Below are positions 16,281-24,445 of a DNA stretch of 38,458 nt, one piece after another (the stretch's first letter is position 1; each line of letters opens with the position of its first letter). The translations under genes and the position numbers were made by a program. The stretch is from Planctomycetota bacterium (GTDB taxonomy: Bacteria; Planctomycetota; MHYJ01; WSZJ01; JACPWG01), in the NCBI GenBank assembly GCA_016197205.1, contig JACPWG010000160.1, positions 1-38,458 on the forward strand, written 5' to 3'. Below the pieces are notes generated by a model. The model had not been told where the DNA came from. It saw nothing but the letters and a program-made list of their open reading frames with translations, and made no database searches.

Positions 16281-17561
16281 TCACGTGGGACGAAGCAGCA
16301 GCCCCACGAGTCCGGCAGCCAGAATGAGCAACGGTTCGGGGACCTTCTTGGTCTTGAACAGGATGCCGACCACTGCCAGGCACAGGAGCGCGGAGCCGAG
16401 ATCGGTGATGGCCCGCCGTCCGAGCACGAAGGCCGCACCGGCAATCGCGCCGGTCGCCGCGGCCGTGACCCCGTCCACGAACGCCTTGAGGTGCGGATTC
16501 TTGGCGAACCGACGGAAGTAGGGCGCCGGCAGCACCACGAACAAGTAGCACGGGAGGAAAACGCCGAGCGACGCGGCGCACGCGCCGGCAACGCCGCCGA
16601 TGAGGTAGCCGATGAACGCCACGGTGATCACGACCGGCCCCGGGGTGATCATCGCGACCGCGACCGCGTCCAGAAACTGGGTATCGGTGAGCCAGCGGTA
16701 CTCGTCCACGACCCCGCCGTGCAGGAACGGGACGATCGCGAGGCCGCTCCCGAAAACAAAAGCGCCGGCCTCCGTGAAGTACCAGAGGACCGTCCACAGC
16801 GTGTCGCGGGAGACCGCGCCATGGAGCCCCGTGAGCAGCCACACGGGCCACGGGGCGATGCCGAGCGCGACGGGCAGGGGCCGGACGCGGGGCCGCGAGC
16901 GCCAGAAGAGGACGACGAGGCCCGACAAGAGGAAGACACCGACCCGCTCGGATTCGGTCCACGCGGTCACCAGGGCGCTGACGCCGAAGGCCGACCAGAG
17001 GAGTCGGTCCTTTCCGAGCGTCAGTTTGGTGAGCTTGGCCGCGCTGCGCACGATGATGGCGATCACCGCGGCGCCGACCCCGTACATCATACCCTGGATC
17101 CAGGCCAGCCCGCCATATTGAAGGTAGAGGGCGGAGATCGCGAGCACCATGAGAAAGGACGGAAGGACGAAGGCGAAGCCCACAAGGGTCGCGCCGAGCG
17201 TCCGCGCGCGCACCCAACCCAGGTAGATGGCGAGCTGGGTGGCGAGCGGTCCGGGAGCGAGCTGCGCCAGCGCCAAGCCTTCGAGGTAGTCCTCTTTCGC
17301 GACCCAGCGGCGCGTCTCCACGAGGTCGCGCTGCATGTAGCCGGCGAGCGCGATCGGTCCGCCGAAGCCGACGGCTCCAAGGCGCAGGAAATAGACCACC
17401 AACTCGCGCAACGTGTAGGGCACGGTTGCGGCGGCGGCCGCGGCCGCGGGCGGGGGCGGGGACGGGGGCGCAGGCGGCTCGGGACACGAGGGTCGAGCGA
17501 CGTCTTCGTCCACTCTTACCGCTCCGAGGGGGTCGTCCCGAACTGCAAGCGAGAAGGGCAT
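16281..17561 (-). CDS. chrA: ChrA-family chromate transporter
   Basis: 426 residues, the long two-domain form of the CHR family. An N-terminal Pro/Ala-rich stretch (to about 46) precedes about ten membrane helices. Family motifs are FLRLGAVGFGGPIALAGYM in the first half and AGAFVFGSGLAIVPFL in the second, with LAQLAPGPLATQ and AVAMITPGPVVIT as the paired PGP motifs. It should export chromate by proton-driven antiport; some family members have other substrates. The start at 17561 has no good ribosome-binding site and may lie further in. The gene is followed after 34 bp by the selenoprotein, so the two are likely co-transcribed, which would couple an oxyanion transporter to a thiol/selenol protein. 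Physiological linkage is inference. Confidence 0.9.
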   Translation of the reverse strand: MPFSLAVRDDPLGAVRVDEDVARPSCPEPPAPPSPPPPAAAAAAATVPYTLRELVVYFLRLGAVGFGGPIALAGYMQRDLVETRRWVAKEDYLEGLALAQLAPGPLATQLAIYLGWVRARTLGATLVGFAFVLPSFLMVLAISALYLQYGGLAWIQGMMYGVGAAVIAIIVRSAAKLTKLTLGKDRLLWSAFGVSALVTAWTESERVGVFLLSGLVVLFWRSRPRVRPLPVALGIAPWPVWLLTGLHGAVSRDTLWTVLWYFTEAGAFVFGSGLAIVPFLHGGVVDEYRWLTDTQFLDAVAVAMITPGPVVITVAFIGYLIGGVAGACAASLGVFLPCYLFVVLPAPYFRRFAKNPHLKAFVDGVTAAATGAIAGAAFVLGRRAITDLGSALLCLAVVGILFKTKKVPEPLLILAAGLVGLLLRPT

Positions 17562-17576
17562 TCTACCAAGCGCCGA

Positions 17577-17849
17577 TTGCTTTTCACAGGCATCCTCGTT
17601 GCCGTTGCCTTTGCAGTGGCCGTACTTGTCGTGGCAGGCGCCCTTCTCTTCGAGAGGGCCCGCAGTTCCGTCGTCGGGGTCCTGGTCCCGGTTTGCCTTG
17701 ACCGTCCGCGCCGCGTGGACCTAAAATTCGGCATGTCGAAACGCCGTCCCCGAGTGGCCCGTTGGCGGACTTCGGACACAGGCGTCAGCCGACTCCTGGC
17801 AAGTCGCAACTCCTGTGGCCAGTCGCGCGGGCCGGCCTTCGCTCCGTAG
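17577..17849 (+). CDS. Possible small single-pass membrane protein
   Basis: The frame open here encodes a basic start and a clear hydrophobic helix (GILVAVAFAVAVLVVAGALL) followed by a hydrophilic tail. It would be divergent from chrA. Against it: only a TTG start, no ribosome-binding site at the right distance, lower third-position GC than neighbouring genes, and a 3' end running into the palindromic repeat at 17825. No family is recognised. Reported because the helix is unlikely to arise by chance, but it may be a decayed gene. Confidence 0.25.
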   Translation: MLFTGILVAVAFAVAVLVVAGALLFERARSSVVGVLVPVCLDRPRRVDLKFGMSKRRPRVARWRTSDTGVSRLLASRNSCGQSRGPAFAP

Positions 17850-17925
17850 CTCGCGTCGAGCGAGCGAAGGAGGGAGGCCCGCGCCCCCAGGCATCGAGTG
17901 TGGAATCCGTCAACGGGCCCCTCGC
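17825..17925. repeat. Palindromic repeat, copy 2, with enlarged hairpin
   Basis: The outer stem GCGCGGGCC/GGCCCGCGC and the tail (CCCCAGG to CGTCAACGGGC) match the copies at 14200 and 35438. Here the GGA loop is replaced by about 40 bp that form a second stem (CCTTCGCTC with GAGCGAAGG). The spacer from 17562 to 18045 holds no other convincing element apart from the doubtful small ORF at 17577. Confidence 0.6.
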
Positions 17926-18045
17926 GTTGCTGCCTCTACCTCGGGACCTCTCCCACGCTGCGGCCGGGCGCTCCGCTTGGGGACCACACCCGGCCGCATC
18001 AAGTCATGCCGGCGGATCGGACTTCGGGGGCGCGCTGCCGGCCTC

Positions 18046-18612
18046 TCACTTGGCCGCGTTTCCGCCCAGGTCATACGCGCACTCCGTGACCTTGCCGTCC
18101 TTCGCGACGAGCACGACGACCACGGCCTTGCGCTTGCTCACCTCGGGGATCGCGGAGAAGACCGTGCCCGGGTGCTCCTTCGCGGCCTTCGTCACGATGT
18201 CGAGCAAGGAAACTGCTGCGATCGACATCACCGTGTGCTGGGTGGCCGCTCGCTTCAAGTGCTCCGCATCCTTGAACACTTCCGCCTCCGGCGTCCACTT
18301 GTCCCCGGTCGGGCTGCCGCTCAGCTCCTTCAACACGTTCTCCTCCGCGGCCACCTCGAACCCCTTTTCGGAGGTGTAAACGGAGAGGGAGAGCTTGCCC
18401 TCGTGGTCCATTTCGAACTTGGCCGAGGTCACCGCCTCCGGCGCCTTCGCCCCGGCCTGCTGGATGCCGTCCGCCAGACTCACCTTCGCGGACGGAAGCG
18501 CCTTCAGCAGGGCCTCGTTGCCCTCGCCGCCGCCGGCCCGGAGCGCGCCCGCGCACGCCAAGACCGCACTCGCAACCGAGAGTCCCGGCAACCAGCTCGC
18601 GTTCTTCAGCAT
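18046..18612 (-). CDS. Secreted PepSY-like domain protein
   Basis: 188 residues. The ATG at 18612 has AAGGAG 6-7 nt upstream. Residues 1-26 are a signal peptide (hydrophobic core LSVASAVLACAGAL). Residues 40-90 resemble a PepSY unit: KVSLADGIQQAGAKAPEAVTSAKFEMD, then a KLSLSVYT strand. The rest has no recognised domain; it ends with a beta segment RKAVVVVLVAKDGKVTECAYDL. PepSY domains occur in protease inhibitors and envelope sensors; no specific role can be given. The gene lies 94 bp downstream of a LamG-like gene on the same strand, possibly one unit. Confidence 0.65.
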   Translation of the reverse strand: MLKNASWLPGLSVASAVLACAGALRAGGGEGNEALLKALPSAKVSLADGIQQAGAKAPEAVTSAKFEMDHEGKLSLSVYTSEKGFEVAAEENVLKELSGSPTGDKWTPEAEVFKDAEHLKRAATQHTVMSIAAVSLLDIVTKAAKEHPGTVFSAIPEVSKRKAVVVVLVAKDGKVTECAYDLGGNAAK

Positions 18613-18706
18613 GACTTTCTCCTTTTCACAAAAGAGAGTTCACTGCCCAGCCAAGGCCGCACAGCGCAGCCGAGCGCCGGTCCTCGCACCTGCACCTTGC
18701 TTGCCG

Positions 18707-19360
18707 CTACTCCGAGGGTGTGATCCGCAGGTCGTCGAAGTAAGTGACCGAGTCCGCCTTGGTCCAGAGCCCCACCTTGCCCGCTGCGGAAAACGTCTCG
18801 TCGTCCGCCTCGAACAGGAGCTTCTCGTCCATCGACACGCGGAAGTGCTTCCCCTTCACCTCGAGCCGAAGCGAGTGCCACTGCCCCGGGGCCACCGGGG
18901 TGTTGACGCCGGCGAACTGGCGGCGCTGCCCCTTCTCGACCTTGTAGAGACGGACGTTGTCCTCGAGCGCGTTCGCCCTCGTGACGTAGTAGTTGTCGCG
19001 GTCGGCGTAGCGCGCTACGAGGCCGGCCGCCTGGTCGACCTTTCCGGACACGGCCTTGAAGCGGACGAACGCATCCACGTCCTTCGCGGTCACGCCGTCA
19101 TGGACGCAGAGCGGGAACCGGTAGTCCGCGCTGTCAGCGCTCGTTTGCGCGACCACCTTCTTTCCGGAGGGCGCGGTCGCGTCTTCCTTCACCACCCACT
19201 CCGACGGGCCCCCGTCGCCGGTCACGGCGAACCGGAAATCGGCCGGGGGCTTGCCGGTCGCATCCTTTTCGAAATCCAGATTCACAGCCGTACCCTCCGC
19301 CAGCACCGCGCAGGCCGCCGCAAAAAAAAGGACAGCTGTCAGACGTTCAGGCTTCGCCAC
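18707..19360 (-). CDS. Secreted LamG/concanavalin-like domain protein
   Basis: 217 residues from a GTG at 19360, fixed by AGGAGG 6 nt upstream; the longer ATG frame to 19450 has no such site. A signal peptide (LTAVLFFAAACAVLAEG) precedes one jelly-roll domain: VNLDFEKDATGKPPADF, a YRFPLCVHDGVTAKDVDAFVRF edge strand, AGLVARYADRDNYYVTR, QWHSLRLEVKG and VGLWTKADSVTYFDDLRI. This is the DUF1080/3-keto-glycoside-hydrolase-like fold that is very common in Planctomycetota; a carbohydrate-related role is likely but no catalytic residues stand out. The partial gene at 2-184 is a paralog. Confidence 0.75.
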   Translation of the reverse strand: MAKPERLTAVLFFAAACAVLAEGTAVNLDFEKDATGKPPADFRFAVTGDGGPSEWVVKEDATAPSGKKVVAQTSADSADYRFPLCVHDGVTAKDVDAFVRFKAVSGKVDQAAGLVARYADRDNYYVTRANALEDNVRLYKVEKGQRRQFAGVNTPVAPGQWHSLRLEVKGKHFRVSMDEKLLFEADDETFSAAGKVGLWTKADSVTYFDDLRITPSE

Positions 19361-19559
19361 CGTACACCTCCTGACTTGATTGCCACCGGTTGCTTTCTCC
19401 AGCGTTCGCCTCGCCACTTCCCCGAGGCAGCGCGAGAAGCATACCCGCACCCACCACCGGGCACCACTGACGTGTTCCTGAATTCGACGTCAGGAATTTT
19501 CATTCGGTTCGACCTGCCGCGAAGATCGCCCCGTGGCCGACCATAAGCCCGCGCCTCGC

Positions 19560-19580
19560 GGGCACGGCAGCGCCGTGCCC
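19560..19580. repeat. GGGCACGGC hairpin, copy 1
   Basis: A 9-bp perfect stem GGGCACGGC/GCCGTGCCC with loop AGC, followed by CTACC. The same palindrome with loop ACC and the same CCTACC tail is at 33989-34009. It sits 36 bp upstream of the promoter at 19616. Confidence 0.6.
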
Positions 19581-19615
19581 CTACCCGGCGTAACCAGCCG
19601 GCGCGTGCGATCCCG

Positions 19616-19644
19616 TTGACGCCCCGCCGCGCCCCCGCTATAAT
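19616..19644 (+). promoter_or_regulatory. Strong sigma-70-type promoter of the TPR gene
   Basis: TTGACG (19616-19621) and a perfect TATAAT (19639-19644) are separated by the ideal 17 bp, and the gene start with AAGGAGG follows 30 bp later. In DNA this GC-rich the match is unlikely by chance. Transcription should start near 19651, giving a leader of about 24 nt. Confidence 0.75.
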
Positions 19645-19674
19645 CCTCGCCCCTTTTCAAGGAGGCGTCCCCCC

Positions 19675-21030
19675 ATGCCCCGTCGCCGCCTGTCCAGCTT
19701 CGCGCTTGCACTCGCTCTCGGTTTCGCCCTCGCCCGGCCCGCCTCCGCCGACGTGATCCACCTGAAGGACGGAGGCGCGCTCGAGGGAACCGCGAAAGAG
19801 GACGGCGCCGTCTACGTCATCACGCTCGCTTCCGGCGCTACCGTTCGCGTCCCCAAGGACAAGGTGGACTCCATCGAAGCGAAACCCCTCCCCGCCCGCC
19901 CGCCCGCGAGCGCGGCGCCGGCCGGGGGGCCCGCGGCGCCGGGCGCGGACAAGCTCCCCGCGGCCCCCGAATCGCCGAAGGGCGCGGACGGCCGGCCTCT
20001 GCTGGGCTGGACGTACAGCGATCCGTTCCAGGGCTTCCGCATCCGTCTCCCCTACCATTGGATCGAAGGCAAGGCCGGCCAGGGAGCTGCGGCCACCTTC
20101 ACCGCACGCTCGGGGGAGGGCTACCTCCCACGCCTCGCCGTCCTCCCGCGGGGTTCCGGCGCCAGCGTCGTCGACGCCGCCGCCCAGCTCCGCCAGCAAT
20201 TCGCCGCAGGCTTTCCGGGCATCACGCTGTTGCCGGACCGCCCGCTCTCCATCGGCGGCCGGTCCGCGATCCAGTTCGAGGCCACGTTCAATTCCGAAGG
20301 CAACGCCCTGCACGGCGTCCAGACCTGCATCGAGGGCGCCGGCGTGAAATACTTCCTGCTCTTCACCGGCCCGCAGTCCGGCTACGAGCCGTTCGCGTCC
20401 GCGATCAAGGCGTCGATCGAGTCGTTCCAGTGCCTGCCCCTCGACGCCGTCCCAGCCGACGCGCGCGACAAGTTCCGCCAAAGCCTCGACCGCGGCATGG
20501 CGGCCTACAAGACCAGCCACACGGAGGACGCCGTCCGCGAGTTCCAGGCCGCGGCGGCCGCGGTCCCCCAGCACCCTGTTCCCCATCGCAATCTCGCGGC
20601 GCTCTACGGGACGTTGAAAAACGTCGACGCGGCGCTGAAGGAGTACCAGGCGCTCGTCAACCTCACGCCCGACAACCCGGAGGCCTGGTTCAACCTCGCC
20701 TCGATGTACCGCCAGAAACAAAAGTATGAGGATGCGACGGCGACCTACGAGAAGGTCCTCCTGCTCGACCCGGAATTCGCCGAGGCCCACATGAACCTCG
20801 GCGCCCTCTACGAATTGAAAGGACAGACGGAGAAGGCGCTCGCCTCGCTCAAGCGGGCGGTCGAGCTGGACCCGAACTCCGCTTCCGCGCATTTCAACCT
20901 CGGCCAGGTCCACCTTGAGCGCGCCGACGGCGCCTCCGCGCGCCGCGAATTCGAACGCACGCTCGAGCTGGCGCCCGACCACAAGCTCGCCAAGGAGCAG
21001 TTGGAGAAGCTGAAACAGCTCGGGAAGTGA
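19675..21030 (+). CDS. Secreted TPR-repeat protein
   Basis: 451 residues; AAGGAGG lies just upstream of the ATG. The signal peptide ends at about ASA (25). Residues 26-65 form a small beta domain (VIHLKDGGALEGTAKEDGAV, then ATVRVPKDKVDSIE) seen at the start of many planctomycete exported proteins. A Pro/Ala linker follows, then a domain at about 115-260 beginning YSDPFQGFRIRLPYHWI, reminiscent of PsbP/DcrB-like folds. Four to five canonical 34-residue TPRs occupy about 265-450 (for example NPEAWFNLASMYRQKQKYEDATATYEKVLLLD). Probably an envelope scaffold. Read from its own promoter at 19616. Confidence 0.8.
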   Translation: MPRRRLSSFALALALGFALARPASADVIHLKDGGALEGTAKEDGAVYVITLASGATVRVPKDKVDSIEAKPLPARPPASAAPAGGPAAPGADKLPAAPESPKGADGRPLLGWTYSDPFQGFRIRLPYHWIEGKAGQGAAATFTARSGEGYLPRLAVLPRGSGASVVDAAAQLRQQFAAGFPGITLLPDRPLSIGGRSAIQFEATFNSEGNALHGVQTCIEGAGVKYFLLFTGPQSGYEPFASAIKASIESFQCLPLDAVPADARDKFRQSLDRGMAAYKTSHTEDAVREFQAAAAAVPQHPVPHRNLAALYGTLKNVDAALKEYQALVNLTPDNPEAWFNLASMYRQKQKYEDATATYEKVLLLDPEFAEAHMNLGALYELKGQTEKALASLKRAVELDPNSASAHFNLGQVHLERADGASARREFERTLELAPDHKLAKEQLEKLKQLGK

Positions 21031-21074
21031 GCCCGCTACCGCTCGCCACGCTTTTCCGCCACGGAGACGAGACG

Positions 21075-21166
21075 AGCCACAGAGGGCACAGAGAACACAG
21101 AGAACGATTACGACGGATGTCGTCGCACAGGCTACTCTTCTCTGTGACCCCTGTGCTCTCTGTGGC
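21075..21166. repeat. CACAGAG inverted repeat upstream of glyS
   Basis: A left arm built of CACAGAG units (GCCACAGAGGGCACAGAGAA) is mirrored by TTCTCTGTGACCCCTGTGC and CTCTCTGTGGC on the right; together they could form a long imperfect hairpin in the glyS leader. A related CACGGAG version stands before the hydrolase gene at 24446. No ORF is present. Confidence 0.55.
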
Positions 21167-21220
21167 TGGGTCTCTCTGTGGCCTCGCTTGCACGACGCTA
21201 TTCGATACAGGGAGTCCCCG

Positions 21221-22699
21221 ATGCCCGACCTCGACACGATCGTGAATCTCTGCAAGCGCCGCGGCTTCGTCTTCCCCTCCAGCGAGATCTACGGCGGCCT
21301 CGAGAGCTGCTGGGACTACGGGCCCCTCGGCGCCGAGCTCAAACGCAACGTCAAGGCCGCCTGGTGGCGCTCCGTCGTCCAGGAGCGGGACGACATGGTC
21401 GGCCTCGACGCCGCCATCCTCATGAACCCGCGCGTCTGGAAGGCCTCCGGGCACATCGACACCTTCAGCGATCCGCTCGTCGAGTGCAAGAAGTGCCACG
21501 CGCGCGCGCGCGCGGACCACGCGCCCGACATGTATCGCAAGGCGCTCAGGGAGTGCCCGAAGTGCCGGAGCACCAAGGTCAAGGACGCCGTGCTCCACGC
21601 GCCTTCGGCCGACGGTGCCCGCGAGCAGGGGGCCGACGCGAAGGCCGCCATCCGGCGCCTCCTCGCCGAGTCGTACGTCGAGTGCCCCAAGTGCAAGGAG
21701 CACCTCCCCCCACGCTGCCCCAAGTGCCTCGATGGCGAGTTCATGGAACCCCGCCAGTTCAACCTCATGTTCAAGACCTTCATGGGCCCCGTCGAGGAGG
21801 AAGCCGCCGTCGTCTACCTCCGGCCCGAAACCGCGCAGGGGATCCTCGTCAACTTCGCCAACGTCCTCACCTCCTCCCGCAAGAAGCTCCCCTTCGGCGT
21901 CGCGCAGATCGGGAAGGCCTTCCGCAACGAGGTCAGCCCCGGGAATTTCACGTTCCGCACGCGCGAGTTCGAGCAGATGGAGATCGAGTACTTCGTGAAA
22001 CCGGGGACCGACGAGGAGTGCCACAAGCGCTGGCTCGACGACCGCCTCCGCTGGTACACGGACCTCGGCATGCGCCGCGACAACCTCCGGCTCCGGCAGC
22101 AGACCGCGGACGAGCGCGCCCATTATGCGAAGGACTGCTTCGACATCGAATACCAGTTCCCCATGGGCTGGTCCGAGCTCGAAGGCATCGCCAACCGCAC
22201 GGACTACGACCTCAAGCAGCATTCGAAGTTCTGCGGCAAGGAACAGTCCTACTTCGACGACGAGACGAAGACCCACTACATCCCGTACGTCATCGAGCCG
22301 TCGGCCGGGGCCGACCGCGCCACGCTCGCCTTCCTCATCGACGCGTATCACGAGGAGCAGGTGCGCGAGGAGAAGCGCGTGGTGCTCAAGTTCCACAAGG
22401 CGCTCGCGCCGATCAAGGCCGCCGTCCTGCCTCTGCTCAAGAACCGCCCGGAGATCGTCGAAGTCGCCCGCGACATCACGCGCCGGCTCAAGCGGAACTT
22501 CATGGCGGTCTACGACGACACGGCCGCGATCGGCAAGCTCTACCGCCGGCAGGACGAGATCGGGACGCCCTATTGCGTCACGGTCGACGTCCAGAGCCTC
22601 GAGGACAAGCAGGCCACGGTCCGCGACCGCGACACCATGGAGCAGGTCCGGGTCCCCATCGCCGACATCGAGGCGTTCTTGAAGGAGAAGCTGTCGTAA
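21221..22699 (+). CDS. glyS: Glycyl-tRNA synthetase (alpha2, class II)
   Basis: 492 residues. The ATG at 21221 has GGGAG close upstream and starts at the conserved LDTIVNLCKRRGFVFPSSEI. It attaches glycine to tRNA-Gly in the cytoplasm. The class II core shows EIYGGLESCWDYGPLG, motif 2 region YLRPETAQGILVNF with AFRNEVSPGNFTFRTREFEQ, and motif 3 IEPSAGADRATLAFL. Two Cys-rich insertions are visible: CKKC...CPKC (about residues 90-120) and CPKC...CPKC (about 155-170), more zinc ligands than many bacterial forms have. The C-terminal anticodon domain has LAPIKAAVLPLL. It is the archaeal/eukaryal-like homodimeric type. The TAA overlaps the ATG of the following peptidase (TAATG). Confidence 0.96.
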   Translation: MPDLDTIVNLCKRRGFVFPSSEIYGGLESCWDYGPLGAELKRNVKAAWWRSVVQERDDMVGLDAAILMNPRVWKASGHIDTFSDPLVECKKCHARARADHAPDMYRKALRECPKCRSTKVKDAVLHAPSADGAREQGADAKAAIRRLLAESYVECPKCKEHLPPRCPKCLDGEFMEPRQFNLMFKTFMGPVEEEAAVVYLRPETAQGILVNFANVLTSSRKKLPFGVAQIGKAFRNEVSPGNFTFRTREFEQMEIEYFVKPGTDEECHKRWLDDRLRWYTDLGMRRDNLRLRQQTADERAHYAKDCFDIEYQFPMGWSELEGIANRTDYDLKQHSKFCGKEQSYFDDETKTHYIPYVIEPSAGADRATLAFLIDAYHEEQVREEKRVVLKFHKALAPIKAAVLPLLKNRPEIVEVARDITRRLKRNFMAVYDDTAAIGKLYRRQDEIGTPYCVTVDVQSLEDKQATVRDRDTMEQVRVPIADIEAFLKEKLS

Positions 22700-24282
22700 T
22701 GGACGTCGAGATCGAACGCTTCCTGCACGACCACGTGGCGCAGGTGAAACCGCTCGCGCGAGAGAAGGCCGTCTCCTGGTGGGAGCACTCCACCACCGGG
22801 AAGGAGGAAGCCGCGCGCCGCGGGGCCATGCTCGAGACCGCCTATCAGAAAATGCACTCCGACCCGACCTCGCTCAAGCGCCTGAAGGGCTGGCTCGACT
22901 CCAACCGCCTGGGCGACCCGGTCCAGCGCCGGCAGGTCTCGCTGCTCTATCTGGACTTCCTCGGCAATCAGAAAAGCCCCGCCGAAATCGAAGAGCAGGT
23001 CAACCTCGAAAAAGAGATCGAGGGGATCTACAACAACTTTCGCGGGACCTTTCACGGGCACAAGGTCTCCGACAATCAGATCGACCAGGTCCTCTCGACG
23101 GAGAACGACTCCGCGCAGCGCAAAGCGGCCTGGGAGGCTTCGAAGCAGATCGGACGCGAGGTCTCCGAGCGGGTCCTGCACCTGGTCCGGCTGCGCAACG
23201 CGACCGCGCGCCGACTCGGCTACCGCGACCACTACGCCTTCGGCCTCGCCCTCGCCGAGATCGACGAGCGGGAGCTCTTCGTCACGCTCGACAAGCTCCG
23301 GCAGCTCACCGACGCCCCGTTCACCGCGCGCAAGCGCGAGATGGACGAAGGCATCGCGAAACGCTTCGGCCTGTCCCCCGGCGATCTGCGCCCGTGGCAC
23401 TACGCGGACCCCTTTTTCCAGCGCGCGCCCTCGGATCCGGCCGCGGACCTCGACCGGTTCTATAAGGAGGCCAACCTGGTCGACCTCACGACCGCGACCT
23501 ACGACGGCCTCGGCATGGACATCCGCGACATCGTGAATCGGAGCGACCTCTTCGCCCGCGAGGGGAAATGTCAGCACGCCTTCTGCACCCACATCGACCG
23601 CGAAGGGGACGTGCGTGTGCTCTGCAACATCGACCCGAGCGAACGCTGGATGGGGACGATGCTGCACGAGTTCGGCCACGCGGTGTACGACAAGTACTTG
23701 CCGCAGGAGCTGCCCTTCCTGCTCCGCACGCCCGCGCACAGCCTATCGACCGAGGCCATCGCGGAACTCTTCGGGCACTTGGCGCAGGACGCGCGCTGGA
23801 TGTCCGCGGTAGCGCGCATCTCGAAGTCCGAGCTGGAGGCCGCGCGCGCCCATATCCAGGCGCACCAGCGGATGGCGATGGTCGTCTTTGTGCGCTGGGG
23901 ACTCGTGATGACGCATTTCGAGCGGGACCTCTACGCCCGACCGGACGCGGACCTGAACAAGCTCTGGTGGGACTACGTGGAGCGCTTCCAGGGCGTGCCG
24001 CGGCCGGACGGGCGCAATGAACCGGACTGGGCGGCGAAGCTCCACCTGGCGCTGGCGCCGGTCTACTACCAGAACTACCTCCTGGGCAATCTCATGGCGG
24101 CGCAGCTCCACGAACACCTGGAGAGGAAGGAAGGCGGGCTCATCGGCAATCCCAAGGCGGGCGCATGGCTGCGCCAGCGGGTCTTCGCCGAGGGCGCGCG
24201 CCGCGAATGGAACGAGGGGCTGCGCTTCGCGACGGGCGAGCCGCTCAATCCGAAATACTTCGTCGATCGGTACGTGAAATAG
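22699..24282 (+). CDS. M2/M3-like zinc metallopeptidase
   Basis: 527 residues starting at the ATG that overlaps the glyS stop; AAGGAG lies 11 nt upstream inside glyS. The frame continues upstream through glyS only as a shadow. The zinc site is HEFGH (323-327), with the third ligand Glu352 in STEAIAELFG, 25 residues on, as in the ACE (M2)/thimet-like gluzincins. The mainly helical sequence agrees with that fold. No signal peptide, so a cytoplasmic peptidase acting on small peptides is likely. C-terminal residues LALAPVYYQNYLLGNLMAAQL resemble the substrate-pocket region of M2/M3 enzymes. Translational coupling to glyS is clear; a functional link is not. Confidence 0.85.
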   Translation: MDVEIERFLHDHVAQVKPLAREKAVSWWEHSTTGKEEAARRGAMLETAYQKMHSDPTSLKRLKGWLDSNRLGDPVQRRQVSLLYLDFLGNQKSPAEIEEQVNLEKEIEGIYNNFRGTFHGHKVSDNQIDQVLSTENDSAQRKAAWEASKQIGREVSERVLHLVRLRNATARRLGYRDHYAFGLALAEIDERELFVTLDKLRQLTDAPFTARKREMDEGIAKRFGLSPGDLRPWHYADPFFQRAPSDPAADLDRFYKEANLVDLTTATYDGLGMDIRDIVNRSDLFAREGKCQHAFCTHIDREGDVRVLCNIDPSERWMGTMLHEFGHAVYDKYLPQELPFLLRTPAHSLSTEAIAELFGHLAQDARWMSAVARISKSELEAARAHIQAHQRMAMVVFVRWGLVMTHFERDLYARPDADLNKLWWDYVERFQGVPRPDGRNEPDWAAKLHLALAPVYYQNYLLGNLMAAQLHEHLERKEGGLIGNPKAGAWLRQRVFAEGARREWNEGLRFATGEPLNPKYFVDRYVK

Positions 24283-24311
24283 CAGGAGCGGGAGCGAAGA
24301 CGTTCGCTCCA

Positions 24312-24405
24312 CCACGGAGGCACGGAGACACGGAGCTTTCACGGAGGACTTTCGCCGTGAGCACCATCCTCTCCGTGCGTCCTCCGTGTCTCCGTGTCTC
24401 CGTGG
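24312..24405. repeat. CACGGAG inverted repeat upstream of the hydrolase gene
   Basis: CACGGAG-type units on the left (CCACGGAGGCACGGAGACAC) are mirrored by CTCCGTGTCTCCGTGTCTCC on the right, with about 35 bp between the arms. It fills most of the spacer after the peptidase gene. It is a sister of the CACAGAG block at 21075. Confidence 0.6.
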
Positions 24406-24445
24406 TAAGTGGCTACGCATGGAACCAGGCAAAGGGGAACGCGAC

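Noticed and set aside
21178..24282. A fused glycyl-tRNA synthetase/peptidase protein
   Set aside because: The long frame runs under glyS in a different frame; the true junction is TAATG at 22697-22701, two genes.
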